Positions 1 to 11,461 of a stretch of DNA of 64,000 bases are shown here, in pieces. The translations under genes were made by a program, and so were the position numbers. The DNA is from Blepharisma stoltei. Lineage: Eukaryota; Ciliophora; Heterotrichea; Heterotrichida; Blepharismidae. The notes below the pieces were generated by a model. That model was not told the DNA's origin. It was given only the letters and a program-made list of their open reading frames with translations, and ran no database searches. The stretch covers positions 620,001 to 684,000 of the forward strand of contig CAJZBQ010000021.1 in assembly GCA_914767885.1 (NCBI GenBank), read 5' to 3'. Numbering within the stretch: the stretch's first letter is position 1; each line of letters starts with the position of its first letter.

Positions 1-1586
1 CAGAAAATGAACTTCTTTCTATGCCCAAACTCAATTTCTTAACTGAAGAAAAACCCATGAAACTTTATGAAAAAATAAAAGAAATGAAAAATGAATTCAC
101 AAAGTCTATTGAATGAAAAGAAACTGATATAAAAACGATAAATAATTTACAGGCAAAGCTTAAAGAAATGGAAGATTATTATGAAAAAGCGTTAAGCGAA
201 AAAGCAGCGATTAATCAGCAATTAATTGCCACTCTGAATAATATAAAACAAGAAAAAAACACAAAACGCCTCGATTCTTCTCAAAATTCAGCATTAGGCC
301 GCTCAGAAAATGAACGGTCAAGAGCTAGTATGACTCCTCTTAGACTATCCAACCGAAGCCGCTATCAAAGTTTAGATTTAGATGCCCAGCCATTCACAAC
401 TCGAGAGTCAGACGAAACAAGTCAACTCTTATTTGAAAAAGATAAACAAATTGAAGATTTGCTATATAAGCTCAGCAGTGCCAAAACTCATAGAAGAAGG
501 CACTCACATAAGCATAAAGGAAAGTTTGACCTTTCAGAAGTGTTGAATCTAGTTGAATATTTAAAAGATGAGATATTGGGAAACCGGCTTACTAATAAAG
601 ATTTATCTGAAGAACTAAAGGAAATTCTGGTGAATTTCTCAGAGTGATTAAGAACAACTCCGCATAAACTATCAAATTAAAGTAAATTAAATTGGTAAGC
701 TGGCCATAGCCGGGCAACCCTCTAGCTTTACCCTATCTCTGCTCCAAAGCTGCATTCGTTCAAATGAGGAAAATGGAAGTCCACTATCTTGAATTCCGAC
801 CTGAAACACCTGTCAGGGATTAACTCTCCTGAGCAGAGCCGCCATCTGTAGATTGCCCCGCGGGCCCCAATAAAAATGGACCATGAGGTAGTTAAAGCCT
901 ATCTAGTCCATTTGGCAGGGACAGGAAAACATTCGGGGGAGAAACAAAGCACCCTTTTCAGCAAACTTCCCATTAAGATGACCTACTTTGCTCACAAGGA
1001 ACATCTTCCGCCACCCATCACACTGACCCATCGCTCCATCAGGAGGTGTCGACTCGGAGTTCAATTTCCAATAACATCACCTTTTATTTCTATACTATCA
1101 AGGAATCAAGATTTAGGATTCTATTCAGAGATTATTTCTTTATTATTAAATAGCTCAAAGTTAGCTGACCAAATTTATTCTTTAAAACAGTTGCAAAGCC
1201 AGCTTTATCAATATGACCAAAATTCTATATCAAGTCAGTTGCTCATGTATGTTAGAATTTTATGCGAAAATAACGAAAGCAACCCCGAAGAAAATTCTAC
1301 AAAAGTCAGGCTGCGATTAGAAACTTTATATAGAAACTTAAAAAGTTCAGCAGAAAGCATCTCGAAAGTAGCCAACAGGTTACAAGAAATGAAATGATCT
1401 TTGTCCCACGAAGAAACTCGTGCAGATATCTTTTTAAGGGTATTAGAAATGGTCGGAAATTTTTTCGAAAACTACATTTTGGAACACAAAAACGACGAAG
1501 AAACCTTACTAAAGGCGATCAAAGAATTGTCCAATTCAAACACAAAGCCGCTGCGGTCTTCTAGAAGCATGAGATCATATCAATAA
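1..1586 (+). CDS. Coiled-coil protein, 5' end outside window, split by a SINE-type IES
   Basis: The reading frame is open from base 3, with TGA read as Trp near 114 and 1398, and ends with TAA at 1584-1586. At least 385 residues are encoded once 670-1095 is removed. The N-terminal half is Lys/Glu-rich coiled coil, followed by a Ser/Arg-rich linker (about 290-500) and a His/Lys-rich stretch, then a helical C-terminus. The element at 670-1095 is flanked by a direct repeat ACTATCAA; excising TA to TA joins the codons for HKL to SRNQDL with no frame change, which is strong evidence for one gene. No family is recognised. The next gene starts 37 bp downstream on the same strand. Confidence 0.7.
670..1095 (-). 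mobile_element. IES made by a SINE-like retroelement (type 1), 426 bp
   Basis: GC-rich block inside an exon. Target-site duplication ACTATCAA at 668-675 and 1094-1101; the TA within it (670-671 and 1096-1097) gives an in-frame excision. Read on the minus strand, the element starts AGAAATAAAAGGTGATG and resembles the elements at 7659-8037 and 32557-33004, sharing GGAAATTG, CTCCGA, the TCTCCCCCCGAAGGTTTTCC-like segment and CCACATGGT. The 3' (left) end is AT-rich. Excision itself is inferred. Confidence 0.75.
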
Positions 1587-1623
1587 TTAGTAAATTATTT
1601 AAATCATTTTTAATAAAGACAAA

Positions 1624-4323
1624 ATGGAATTTGAAGCAATAGAGAGCTGGGAACTGCAGCCCGACACAGAAGTCTTTTATAATTCGAGCGTTGGGAAATT
1701 CTATTACAAGAATCATCATATAATTACTGGGAAATTAATCAACACATTAGAAACTCATCCTTTAATTGAACTTCCATCATTAGAGTGATTTTTATTCAGC
1801 CAAAAAATAATCGCGATGAGCATGACAAATGACGATAGAATCATTGCTGTCCAAAGAGTGCCTCATGAGTTAGTACAGTTTATATAGGATCTAATAAGCG
1901 TTGATACGCTGCAAACTCTTACAATAGCTGGTGGAATCAATAGGAAAATTTTAGGATTCCACTGGGTAAAAGGAATTGCCAGCTTATGTGATCTGGTTAT
2001 GATAACCTCAGCAGGGATCGAATTCTATAAAGTCACTGAAAAACCTTTTAGAGTTTCTAATGTCAGAGGCTATCAGTTCGGAATTGCTTTTTATTGGTTT
2101 GAGCCTAAAAGTGGAGTTATTGCGGCAGCTTGCTCAGCTCCGAATTTGGGGAAAATCCGCACTTTCTTTTTGTATCAAAATAAAGGTACAAAGTTCCAGG
2201 GAAATAAAATTATTATTGACATTTCACCGTTTACGACTGATATATGGACCACTATGCCTCTAAATTCATCAAATTTATTTGATTTTTATTCAAATGTATA
2301 TGAAGACAATATAAACCAAATTGCCCTGATTTCGATTTATGATGGGGTTTATTTTATTCATATCAACTGCATTAAAGGAAGCTTAGTTGTATATAAACTT
2401 GAATATGAAGAGCTTCCAGAAATTGCATTCAATTTGTCAATATCGTCTGGGAAATATGGAATCAGATCAAGTGATAATTTGCTGATCTTGCAGAATTATG
2501 ATACACAGGCTTGCCATATTTTTGATATAAAGAGCTTTGAATATTCTAGTAGACCAATTGTGACTATTAGTTGCAAAGAAGATTTAGAAAATCGTGAACA
2601 ATTTAATTCATTTGCATTGAATCACAGCAAAACTCAGTATATTTACTATGATTTTTTACTCGATTGGGGCCTTAAATATATAGATAACGATTTGTGCATT
2701 GATATGAATAGAAAACTATGCTTTAAATTGAATCTAAAGCCAGAAGTTTTGATGCAAAAACATCCAAGCTCTATTGAAGCAATTTTATTTCTCTTACTTA
2801 CCCCCCCCCCTCCGTGAGCGAACAAAACCATTAGAAAAATCGCCATTTTTTGACCAAAAAACCCACCCTCCGTGAGTGAACAAAAATTTTTTTTAATAGA
2901 AAAATTTTAATGGAAAAAAAATTTTGATATATAAGTGATAATTAGTATAATGAAATCTAGAGCTAATTCTGTTTAATTTTAAACAAATTGCGTTTTAAAA
3001 CATAAATTTTGCAAATTAAATTAATATTTGCTTCCCAATTTTTGCAAATTAGGATTTTTTTAAATTTCGAAAAAAATATTTTTTTATAAAATTTATATAT
3101 AAATGTTTTTTAAAAAAAAAAATTAACCCCCCTCCGTGAGCGAACAAAATTTTTTTGTTCGCTCACGGAGGGGGGGGGGGGAGTTAGCTTCCTTCCCTTT
3201 TAAATTGGGAATAAAAATCCTGCTCCAATTTAAAGGTTAATTTTTCAAAAAAATTGTGGAAAATTTTTTAAATTAAAAAACAATTGAACAATATATTTTG
3301 AATTTTAATTTACTTACGAAGAATTAATTCAAAAAATTAATCGATTCAGCGTAAAAATTGTATAAATAATATTCTAATCACTTTTCCCATTTTAGATTAA
3401 AACTAATTTTTATAAAAATTAGTATTCCTTCTAAAAAATTTTCTATTAACAAATAAAAAGTTTGTTCCAACTTAAAAGGGGTTAAAGCGCCCAAAAAATG
3501 GATATTTAACCAATATTTTGCTCAAAGTTAAAGAAGGGGAGTAAGAAGAAAAGGGTGTAAAAATCAGGCATTTGAGTTTCTAAAGGATAGCTTAAGAAAT
3601 AAAATCGAGCTAATTAAGCTTGGATTTTTTTTTAATACTCTCAACAAAGTCTACAAAATAGCAGCTATTGAAAGAAAAAAAAGCAATAAAGACGACAAAA
3701 GGCCAAGTCTACCCAGTTTAAGTTCATTTGAGAGCTATAAACCTGGGAAATATATAAAAAGAACTAGCCTGCAAGCTGACGTTGAGCTCAAAATAAACTC
3801 AGGAATGACTGTCATTCTTCAAACTGATATGCATAAAGAAATATTTGCTCCCTTATATAGAGAACGGCTTGACTTTGATTATTTAACAAAAGTAATTTTA
3901 TTATATAACAAATCCCTAATTGATGAAGACATCCAAGTCCACCAAGTCTTGCAAATTCTTTTAGCAAAAGTTCTCATAGAAAGCCAGAATTTCGTCTTGC
4001 TCCAGCAGCTATTCGAGCACAACATGTTCAATGACAACGGAGACTTCGCGAATTTGATGATAGAACTATCAAAAGGGACAAATTCCATTTGCTACCCACC
4101 TGCTTTCCAAATAGGGATTGACATGCTCTATAGGCTGGAGTCATATGGCGCCTTAGCTGAAGCGTTTTTAAATAATGGCATGATTTTTGAAGCTCTTCAA
4201 TTGCTTGAAAAGCATCCTTGCCCTGGTTTTGACGTCAAACTGATCCAACCACGTGCTGACAGCTATAATGACCCTCAGTTATCGTTGTTCGTTTCTCAAT
4301 ATATTAACTCAAAAAGACTCTAG
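1624..4323 (+). CDS. RMC1: RMC1 orthologue, regulator of the Mon1-Ccz1 Rab7 exchange factor
   Basis: RMC1 (Mic1/C18orf8 family) is a subunit of the Mon1-Ccz1 complex that activates Rab7 on late endosomes. Removing one 15-nt intron (1873-1887) and the composite IES 2795-3541 leaves 645 residues, close to the roughly 657 of the animal protein. Family landmarks seen are AVQR, ILGFHWV, GIEFYKV, DNLLILQNYDTQACHIFDIK, and at the IES junction FLLL-RRKGCK, matching the family's FLLQRKECK. The C-terminal Mic1 domain runs from about 3560 and ends SLFVSQYINSKRL. The N-terminus is a degenerate beta-propeller. Mago nashi starts 21 bp downstream. The only oddity is the nested insertion; the identity is confident. 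Confidence 0.9.
1873..1887 (+). other. 15-nt spliceosomal intron in RMC1
   Basis: GTACAGTTTATATAG contains an in-frame TAG. Its removal joins PHEL to DLISVDTL and keeps the family alignment. Confidence 0.85.
2795..3541 (+). mobile_element. Composite IES: CCGTGAGCGAAC MITE adjoining or nested in a second MITE, 747 bp
   Basis: TA at 2795-2796 (TTA codon) and TA at 3542-3543 give a clean in-frame junction in RMC1. The left part (about 2799-3184) is a full MITE with poly-C/G ends, CTCCGTGAGCGAACAAAA arms and a 60-bp terminal hairpin. The right part (about 3186-3541) belongs to another family with CCCTTTTAAATTGG arms and a GGGGAGTAAG end. Neither part alone restores the frame as well as the pair, so one probably inserted into the end of the other. 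Confidence 0.8.
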
Positions 4324-4344
4324 TGTAGTTATTTAATAACAATA

Positions 4345-4791
4345 ATGGAAAGAACACCTGATTTTTATTTAAGATATTATATAGGACACAAAGGCAAATT
4401 CGGGCACGAATTTTTGGAGTATGAAATCACAAATGAAGGCAGACTTAGATATGCGAATAACTCAAACTACAGAAACGAGCCTCTGATAAGAAAAGAAGTT
4501 TATATAAATCGAATAGTAATTGAGGAAATCAAAAGATTGGTCAACAATTCTGAAGTGCTAAGCCAAGACGATTCAAGGTGGCCTGAGCCAAACAACGTCG
4601 GAAGACAAGAGTTAGAAATTGTGATCGGAGAAGAGCACGTGTTTTTTATCACTTCAAAAATCGGATCTTTCTTAGATGTTCAGAGAAGTGAAGATCCAGA
4701 AGGACTCAGGAGCTTTTTCTATCTAGTGCAAGATATAAAATGCCTGGTTCTTACCCTTATGAGTATGCATTTTAGAATAAAGCCAGTTTAA
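4345..4791 (+). CDS. MAGOH: Mago nashi, exon junction complex core subunit
   Basis: This 148-residue protein has normal Mago length and spans the whole family: [20 protein letters not shown] at the start, [29 protein letters not shown] in the middle and FRIKPV at the end. Mago pairs with Y14 (RBM8A) and locks eIF4A3 onto spliced mRNA about 20-24 nt upstream of exon junctions. A conserved EJC component shows that the splicing-linked mRNA machinery is kept in an organism whose introns are 15-16 nt. The ATG lies 21 bp after the RMC1 stop. No intron or IES is present in the coding part; an IES follows in the spacer. Confidence 0.97.
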   Translation: MERTPDFYLRYYIGHKGKFGHEFLEYEITNEGRLRYANNSNYRNEPLIRKEVYINRIVIEEIKRLVNNSEVLSQDDSRWPEPNNVGRQELEIVIGEEHVFFITSKIGSFLDVQRSEDPEGLRSFFYLVQDIKCLVLTLMSMHFRIKPV

Positions 4792-4836
4792 TTGAAATAA
4801 CTTTAAATCAATTTTAAAAACAAAAACTGAGTGGCT

Positions 4837-5211
4837 TACTCCCCCCCCTCGAAGTTCGACCAAGATTTTTTTGGTCGAACTTCGAGGGGGGGGTTAAGAA
4901 AAATTTTTTTAAAAAAAATTATATAGAATTTTTTTTATATAATTTAGTAGTTAAAAACAAAAAATTTATGATATTCTTCTGTATGGTTGAGAGGGTGTAA
5001 GGGTTAGAAAAAATAGTGCAAGATGGTTTTGTAACGCTTTTTTAGAACTTGAATACAAAAATCGCAAGCTCACCCCACATAGTTTAAAATTTTTGAAAAA
5101 TTGCTTATTTTCCTAGTAAATTTATATAGGTCTTGGTCGAACTTTGAGGGGGTTAATTTTCCAAAAAATAGGAATTTTCCCTATATCTTGGTCGAGCTTC
5201 GAGGGGGGAGT
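4837..5211 (+). mobile_element. IES/MITE, TCGAAGTTCGACC-arm family, 375 bp, intergenic
   Basis: Bounded by CTTACTCCCC at 4836 and GGGGAGTTAG at 5206-5214, with TA at 4837-4838 and 5212-5213. The left end is a near-perfect hairpin of CCCCTCGAAGTTCGACCAAG. The right end carries two arm copies separated by a CCAAAAAATAGGAATTTT spacer. It ends 7 bp before the kelch start codon. Confidence 0.75.
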
Positions 5212-5219
5212 TAGCAAAA

Positions 5220-6635
5220 ATGAAATGGACAAAACTCCCAGAAAGGCAAGATGATGCGCCTAGAGTTAAAAATCACACAGCAATTTTTTATGAAAATTCT
5301 TTATATATATACGCAGGGTTCGATGGAACTCGTCATCAAAATACTCTCCATGCATTAGATCTTAGAAATTATAATTGGACAAGGCCCACCACTTGTGGCC
5401 CCACCCCGCTCGCCCGAAATGGCCACACAGCAACTTTGTACGGTTCTGAAGTATATGTGATTGGCGGGTGGAATGGAAATTTGCCTTACGCAACTGAAGA
5501 TATCTATGTACTAAACCTAAAAACAATGTTTTGGGAAAAAATAATCCCATATGGAGAAGCTATGGTTGCATGTAACATGCATTCCGCTGATTTATATGAG
5601 GACAAAATTTATGTATTTAGAGGAGGCGATGGCAGCAATTATTTAAATGATCTACATAGTTTTGACATTCCAAGGCGAGTATGAAGCAAAATTGATGCCC
5701 ATGGCAACCATCCATCAGCCCGAGCTAATCATTCTTCCTGCATTCACAACCATCATTTGTATATTTTTGGAGGATGGAACGGTATAGAAAGGTTAAATGA
5801 CTTATATGTGTTGGACCTAAAATCATTAATATGATCAAAGCCGAGAACTCATGGAGAAATTCCATGTCCTAGAGCAGGAATGAGTTTAAACTCATTAAAT
5901 GGAAAGATTTATTTGTTTGGTGGCTCAGGAGTATCATCAGCTTGCTACAGTGACTTGTATATTTTTGACCCTAAGACTTTGCTGTGATCTGATGTTCATA
6001 CTAATCAAGATACCCCGACTCCCAGAGCTGGGCACAGTTTTACAGTAATTTCCTGTCACAAGCTTTTGCTATTTGGAGGATCATGCGGAAATCAGTATCC
6101 AACGACATATTATATATTAGACTTGGATCCACCCCCACAGCTTCAGCCGATTCCTCCTCCAGAAGACCTTAGGCTCCATATCCGTTCATTATTCAATAAC
6201 CCAAGCTTTAGTGACATAAAATTCATAGTAGAAGGCCGAGCTATTTATGCTCACAAAGTGATCATTACCATGCTTAGTGAGCCTTTTCAAGGAATGTTTG
6301 CATCTGGAATGAGAGAAACTCGCGAAGGGTCTATTGAGATCAAGGACATTAGTTATAGAACTTTCTTAATTTTATTGAAATATTTGTATACAGGAGAAGT
6401 AGAAATCAGTGCTGGGACAGAAGGGCAGTCACTTTCTACAGAAAGCATCATTGAAATTATGCATGCAGCTGATAGATATCTAATAGAGCCTGTAATAATT
6501 GCATGTGAACATATGTTGATAGAAAGAGTGACCAATGAAAACGCAGAAGTGATTAAAGGCTGTGTTGAAAATATCCACGCCGATAATATAAAATCATACT
6601 GCGATTGGAAGATTAGATATAAAAATGAATTTTAA
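5220..6635 (+). CDS. Kelch-repeat BTB/POZ protein
   Basis: A continuous frame of 471 residues with TGA read as Trp at several kelch-repeat positions (for example VWSK, IWSK, LWSD). The first 300 residues hold about six kelch motifs with the usual GG doublets (IGGWNG, FGGWNG, FGGSG, FGGSCG) and form a beta-propeller. Residues 305-420 form a BTB domain (FSDIKFIVEGRAIYAHKVII, YLYTGEVEI). Kelch-BTB proteins commonly act as Cullin-3 substrate adaptors, but here the BTB follows the propeller, an arrangement also known from LZTR1-type and amoebozoan proteins. The substrate cannot be inferred. One repeat has FRGGDG instead of FGG. An IES lies directly upstream of the ATG. Confidence 0.9.
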
Positions 6636-6676
6636 TTAAATATTTCTTTTAATTCCATATTGTTTAAAAACGGGTA

Positions 6677-7192
6677 ATGGACTCAAGCAAACAAGTAAGA
6701 ATTTTCGGAGGCGTCATAACAATCCTTGCAATGCTTTATTATGCATATGAAATTTATCTCTATGCGACCAACTGGTACTCACTTGAGGATATTCAGAAAG
6801 ACACAACCTGCGACGAAATCTACACCCTAGAAATTTGACTTCTCTCACAAAACATCATTTGGCTTGCAGCTTTGGGACTACTATTAATTGTACTTGTAGT
6901 CCCAAATTTCTATAAGCTTTTGCTTTGCTTTTTGTATTTGATGGGGCCAGTTTATCTAACATGGACTTTGGTAGCGATCGGCTATTACAGTTGGTTTCTT
7001 GCATGCTGCAAAAAAGAGCAAGATCAATGCACAGATTTCTACCCTTATCAAAACCCAGCTGGCTTTATAGCGCTGATCATAGTTTCCTTGGTATTTTCTG
7101 CGCTGATCACCCTTTATCTGCTATCTATAATTATCCAAGCACTTTGGAGTTATTTTAGAACAAGATATCAGCAATATAGCCATCTTTTCTAA
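6677..7192 (+). CDS. Small four-pass membrane protein, unknown function
   Basis: 171 residues from ATG 6677, with TGA as Trp at residue 55. Four hydrophobic segments are visible at about residues 9-30, 55-80, 84-108 and 129-153. A Cys-rich, charged loop CCKKEQDQC lies between the third and fourth. The topology resembles tetraspan proteins, but no CCG-type signature or family match is seen. It is paired tail-to-tail with the peptidase gene, 50 bp away. Confidence 0.65.
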
Positions 7193-7242
7193 ATAATTAG
7201 TTATTGTAATGAATTAAACAAAAACGCATAGGATAATCATCT

Positions 7243-8777
7243 TTATTTAGAAGCTGACAAATATTTTATTGTATGATTTACAGTGTCATAGCCAATATTT
7301 AGTGATGATTTTTGCCACTCCTCGCTACTTGGACAGAACATTTCGACAAGTACTTGCTTAGTCTTATGGTTTAAGTAACTTTCGCTATTAAAAGCAGATA
7401 ATTCTTTTTTTGAGAAATTTTCTACAATAGAATTTGCGTTGTGCCAAACTGCTTCGTCTCTGATACTTAAAAATGTTTTGTTTATTGGAGCTGTCCCAAT
7501 TTCAAGAGCAAAAGCTGCCCATTTCCCATCAATTCTTTTGGTTTCTTTCAGTCCTGATATAATTAATCCGCCGTCCTTGCCGCTGAAAAGACTATTAAAG
7601 TCAACTCTTTTTTCACCAAAAATTGAAGCAGTCGTAGTTTTAGATTCCTCGTCAGTAATCAGAAATATAACGGCAAAGTTGACGGAAATTGGTCTCCGAG
7701 ATGCACTCAATATGGAGAAAGTAGGACCCATCCTGATGAAACAGAGCTTCTGTCCTTTTGGAAGTATACCTTCAGGCTTGGGGATGCCTTGTCGAAGAGA
7801 AGTTTTGTTTCTCCCCGAAGGTTTTCCTACCCCTGCCAGGCGGGCTAGACAGTTTTGCCTCTCACATGGTCTCCCTTAAGTGAGTCTCTCCAGAAAGTTC
7901 GAGAGGGTGGAATTTTGCTGGGCCTTATACCATTTGCACTAAGGTGTATATGCATGCATCCAGTGTAGGCCACTTTTCCTGGAGTCAAGGTAGTCAGTTA
8001 GTGGGGAGCCCGCTTATGGCCACGCAAAATCTTAATATCGTCTGTAACAATAAATGTTTCTTGCCCTGGGTCTCCTAGCCCAGTATGGATATCAATATGT
8101 ATGACTGCCTCAGAATCTGTAGGGATAAGTTCATATATTTTTTCTTGTAACAATTTTAATTCAATTTCCATGCTTTTTCCTCCATACTGCACACCTCTGC
8201 TTTTGAAGCGCTGTCCGAACATCATAGCGTAAGTGAATTTTTCCCTCCCATATTTCCAAAAATAATAAGCTATTTTAGCTCCATCATACAAGTTAGAAAA
8301 TCTAGGGGATCCCGGGTTGATAATCTCGTCAGTATCTAAATAAATTGATTTGGCTTCTTTATATCTTGGATCTGTTTTCTGCCTTTCTAAGAGCTCAGGG
8401 AAATCTGTAATAAAGTTTCTATTTAAGTCAATGTTGTTTACATTGACTCGTCGAAGCCAAGCTGCACCTCATGGATTTATAGCATGGCCCATTATAATTC
8501 CTACATTGTCTGGAATCTGGAAGCTTCCATCTATAATTTTCTTTAAAACATGAGATTGAAGAGCACTGCCATAGAATAGCTCGACGCCATGCGTCCCACT
8601 TGTGAGAAGAAGCCATCTCTTCGGAGATCCTTTGTGTATTTTTAAGAAATCAGTGGAAAGAGGTCTTCCAGTAAAATCTATGTATGGAAGCTCGTAGTTA
8701 GATTTTTGGACCCTATGAGGAACCCTGCTTGATAGATTTAAAAAGAAATCTCTGCATTTTTGGAGGGACCGGTTCAT
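7243..8777 (-). CDS. DUF2817 / M14-like zinc peptidase, split by a SINE-type IES
   Basis: 381 residues after removing 7656-8044. Zinc-site features of M14 carboxypeptidase-like enzymes are visible: SGTHGVELFYGSA (His and Glu ligands), NNIDLNRNF (substrate-binding Asn-Arg), and IHIDIHTGLG (third His ligand). The DUF2817 family is annotated as M14-type peptidases of uncertain substrate. No signal peptide is seen at the start MNRSLQKCRDFF. The insertion sits after ETFIVTD and rejoins at EESKTTT when excised between the TAs in a diverged duplication. In-frame TGA (Trp) follows GHAINP. Confidence 0.85.
7656..8044 (+). mobile_element. IES made by a SINE-like retroelement (type 1), 389 bp
   Basis: The element body is about 7659-8037, starting AGAAATATAACGG. 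It shares TTGACGGAAATTGG, TATGGAG, GTAGGACCCAT and TCTCCCCGAAGGTTTTCC with the copy at 32557. The target-site duplication has diverged: TCGTCAGTAA (7649-7658) versus TCGTCTGTAA (8038-8047). Excision between the TAs gives VTDEESK in frame. Confidence 0.75.
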
Positions 8778-9304
8778 ATTTTATCATTGAGTAAATAATG
8801 AGTCTGAATGATCAATAAAGCATGAAAATTGTTGTCAATCAATATAACTTTAAGTAATGATAGATGGAGATAAAAGCCATCGCAGATAAAAATATTATAA
8901 TATATGAATAATAAAAAATTATATCTCTTTATTAGCAATTAAAAATCAATTTTAGCAAGATACTACAATCTAAACTTCAAAATTTGCAAATAAGGCAACT
9001 TTCAAGTATGATTTCTCGATATCTTGAATCTAGTCATTTACTCAAAAAGCTGAAATAATGTCAATTTAAACAAGGCTTTGAATATATATACTAAATAGAA
9101 AATAATTTTTTATAGTGCTAGAAATTTTTGAATATTATATTATAAAATATTGCATTAAAGTTTTGCGTGTATAGTTATCAAAATTAAGATATTATAAATT
9201 CTTTTAATAGTCTATGCAAACACATAAATATTACTTAATCTTAATTATCGCTATAGTGGCTTAAAATTTTAAGTAATGGTTTTAGCCTTAAAGATTTGAA
9301 TAAA
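8778..9304. other. AT-rich divergent intergenic region
   Basis: 527 bp between divergently transcribed peptidase and kinase genes. It should hold both promoters. No ORF, RNA gene or repeat was recognised. Confidence 0.5.
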
Positions 9305-11071
9305 ATGAAAAGCGATTTAATAAGTCAAAAGCTATTTGGATATGTTTTAAAGCCAGAATCCCCAAAAGACAAAAATCAAAACTCATCAGCACTTAATACC
9401 TCCAATAAAAGTATTCGACCTGTAACAGCAGCAAACGTAGGAAACCATGAAAATCAATGAGTTTTCAACTGTATCAGAAGACCGAGGCATGTTAGCTCAG
9501 TTATCGCTGCGAATCCTAATAAACTGCCAACAAATAAAGAAATCATTACACTGCATTACATTAATTAGAGTATTTAAGGTATCTAACACCAAAGGTGATG
9601 TCATGAGAATTTCTGATTAAAACGTTTGATCATCCCAATAACCGTTTGCCATTCTGGCTAGCGCTTCTCACCCAATGTGATACCAACAACCTTTCTGGCT
9701 CAGCTACTGCACGTGTTTTGCCTTGGAGTCATCCTCCTCGGTGCTGAATGGTTAAGCCCTGAGCCTCTTTGCTGCACTATGGAGCAGGCCCCAAAGTTAC
9801 TGTGTAGAAGTTCTCGCAAGAAAACCAAAATCCATAAATAAAATTCTGTGAAGGGAAAAAATTAGCAGAGCTAACTTCTCTCGAACTGAATGCCATTTTT
9901 TTGATAATAAAATAAAGAAATCAATAATTTTCTCACATATATTTTTAAAGAAAGGAAAGGAGATGAATTAGCCCAACCAAAACCAACTCCAGCTAAAAAA
10001 GGCAATTTTATTAGGCCAAGAACAGCTAGTTGCTCAACAATGAACAATATTTTCAAAGCATCACCGATCATCAAATCTCCTTCAGCACTTGTAATAGCTC
10101 CAAATTCCAGTCAAAAAGAAAGTTTTACGACTAATCAAACTGATATAGAAGACAAAAAAGTGGAAAGCCCTATAGTATCGAAACTCGCATTTCACCGTAT
10201 AAATTTAGATAGCCAAGTACGAAAAACTCTTCGAATAAAAGATGCCAATGATGATGGAACTCTAGAAGATTATTTCATCGGAAGTGAAATCGGAAAAGGT
10301 GCTTATGCAGTTGTAAAGCTTGGAATAAGCAAAGCAAACAGCAAAAAAGTTGCTATAAAAGTATATGAAAAAATTACCTTATTAGATTCAAATAAGAAGA
10401 AAAATGTGCAAAGAGAAATCAGAATTTTGAGTAAGCTAAATCACCCATCTATTGTAAAATTATATGAAACTATAGAGACACCTAGAAGTATCAATTTGAT
10501 ATTAGAGTATGTGCCGGGATGCTCTCTGCAAGAATATGTCAAAAGAAGGGCAAGTAGAAGACTAGAAGAAGGTGAAGCCAGAAAGATTTTTAAGCAAATA
10601 ATGGAAGGAATCGCGTATTTTCATTCGAAAAATATAAGCCATAGAGATATTAAGCTTGAAAATGTTTTAATAGACCAAAACCAGCAGATTAAGCTTATTG
10701 ATTTTGGATTTGGAGTCTATATCCCAGAAACTCGCAGAGTAAAATTATTTTGTGGCACACCAAGCTATATGGCTCCTGAAATTGTTATGAAAAAAGAGCA
10801 CCTTAGTCAGCCAGCTGACATTTGGGCTGCTGGGGTATTATTATATGTGCTTCTTGCAGGCATTTTTCCATTTAGAGCTCCGCATCACAAAGAGCTATAT
10901 CAAAAAATCCAAAAAGGCTCGTTTTCTATGCCAGAAAACATTTCATTAGAAGCAAAGCATTTAATCCACAAAATGTTAAACTATGACCCACAGCAGAGAA
11001 TTTCTGCTGGAAATGCATTGCAAGAGCCATGGCTGCAAATGAGTAACTATGAGTCCAAAAAATTAAAATAA
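9305..11071 (+). CDS. Ser/Thr protein kinase, CAMK/SNF1-like, split by a SINE-type IES
   Basis: 462 residues after removal of 9535-9912. The N-terminal ~190 residues are Ser/Asn/Pro-rich and disordered. The kinase domain (about 10270-11030) has all catalytic elements: G-loop IGKGAYAVVKLG, VAIK lysine, HRDIKLENV catalytic loop, DFGFG in place of DFG, and GTPSYMAPE activation segment. KLIDFGFG and CGTPSYMAPE point to the CAMK/AMPK-related branch, but no subfamily-specific tail is present. The SINE sits in the disordered N-terminus, which shows one open frame on each side; joining gives TNKEINNFLTYIF. The gene is divergent from the peptidase gene. Confidence 0.88.
9535..9912 (-). mobile_element. 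IES made by a SINE-like retroelement (type 2), 378 bp
   Basis: Perfect 14-bp target-site duplication AAATAAAGAAATCA at 9532-9545 and 9910-9923, containing a TA. Removing TA to TA (378 bp, a multiple of three) restores the kinase frame. On the minus strand it begins AAAAAATGGCATTCAG; TTAGCAGAGCTAA-type and TTCTCGCAAG/TTCTCGAGTG-type segments match the copy at 30889-31313. Confidence 0.8.
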
Positions 11072-11461
11072 ATTGTTTTATCGATTACATTATAATAAAG
11101 TTGTTGGAAATATTAATAAGCTCATGCCTAGTCTCTTGATTTATTAAATTGTATTTTTGTGCCTAATATGGTGAATCCTCGAGATCTCCAAATTGGTCAC
11201 CTGCGATATAGGACAAATCTGGTACGTTTACGGAAATTTGTTTATTGGTTCTATTCTTAACTTCTCCTTTTATGTTGGAAGAAATATTGGTAAAAATTTT
11301 CATTTTTTGTATTTATTTCAGTAACCTAAATGGGAACTGTAGGTAAAAAATAATTTTGTACATAGAAACTCTAATTTAGTAAATTAAAGTTTTATAATTT
11401 TTTTTACTGTTAAAAATTGCATATTTTTTCATAAAATTACCCCTTTAAATTTTAGCAGATT
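11072..11461. other. AT-rich convergent spacer
   Basis: Sequence between the convergent kinase and channel genes. No gene or repeat was recognised. Confidence 0.4.

Noticed and set aside
876-1075. A protein start at 876
   Set aside because: The N-terminal ~65 codons lie inside the SINE; only the part after about 1094 belongs to the gene.
2799-3184. CRISPR-like array from repeated CTCCGTGAGCGAAC
   Set aside because: The repeats are inverted and direct arms of one MITE, not regularly spaced units, and the genome is eukaryotic.
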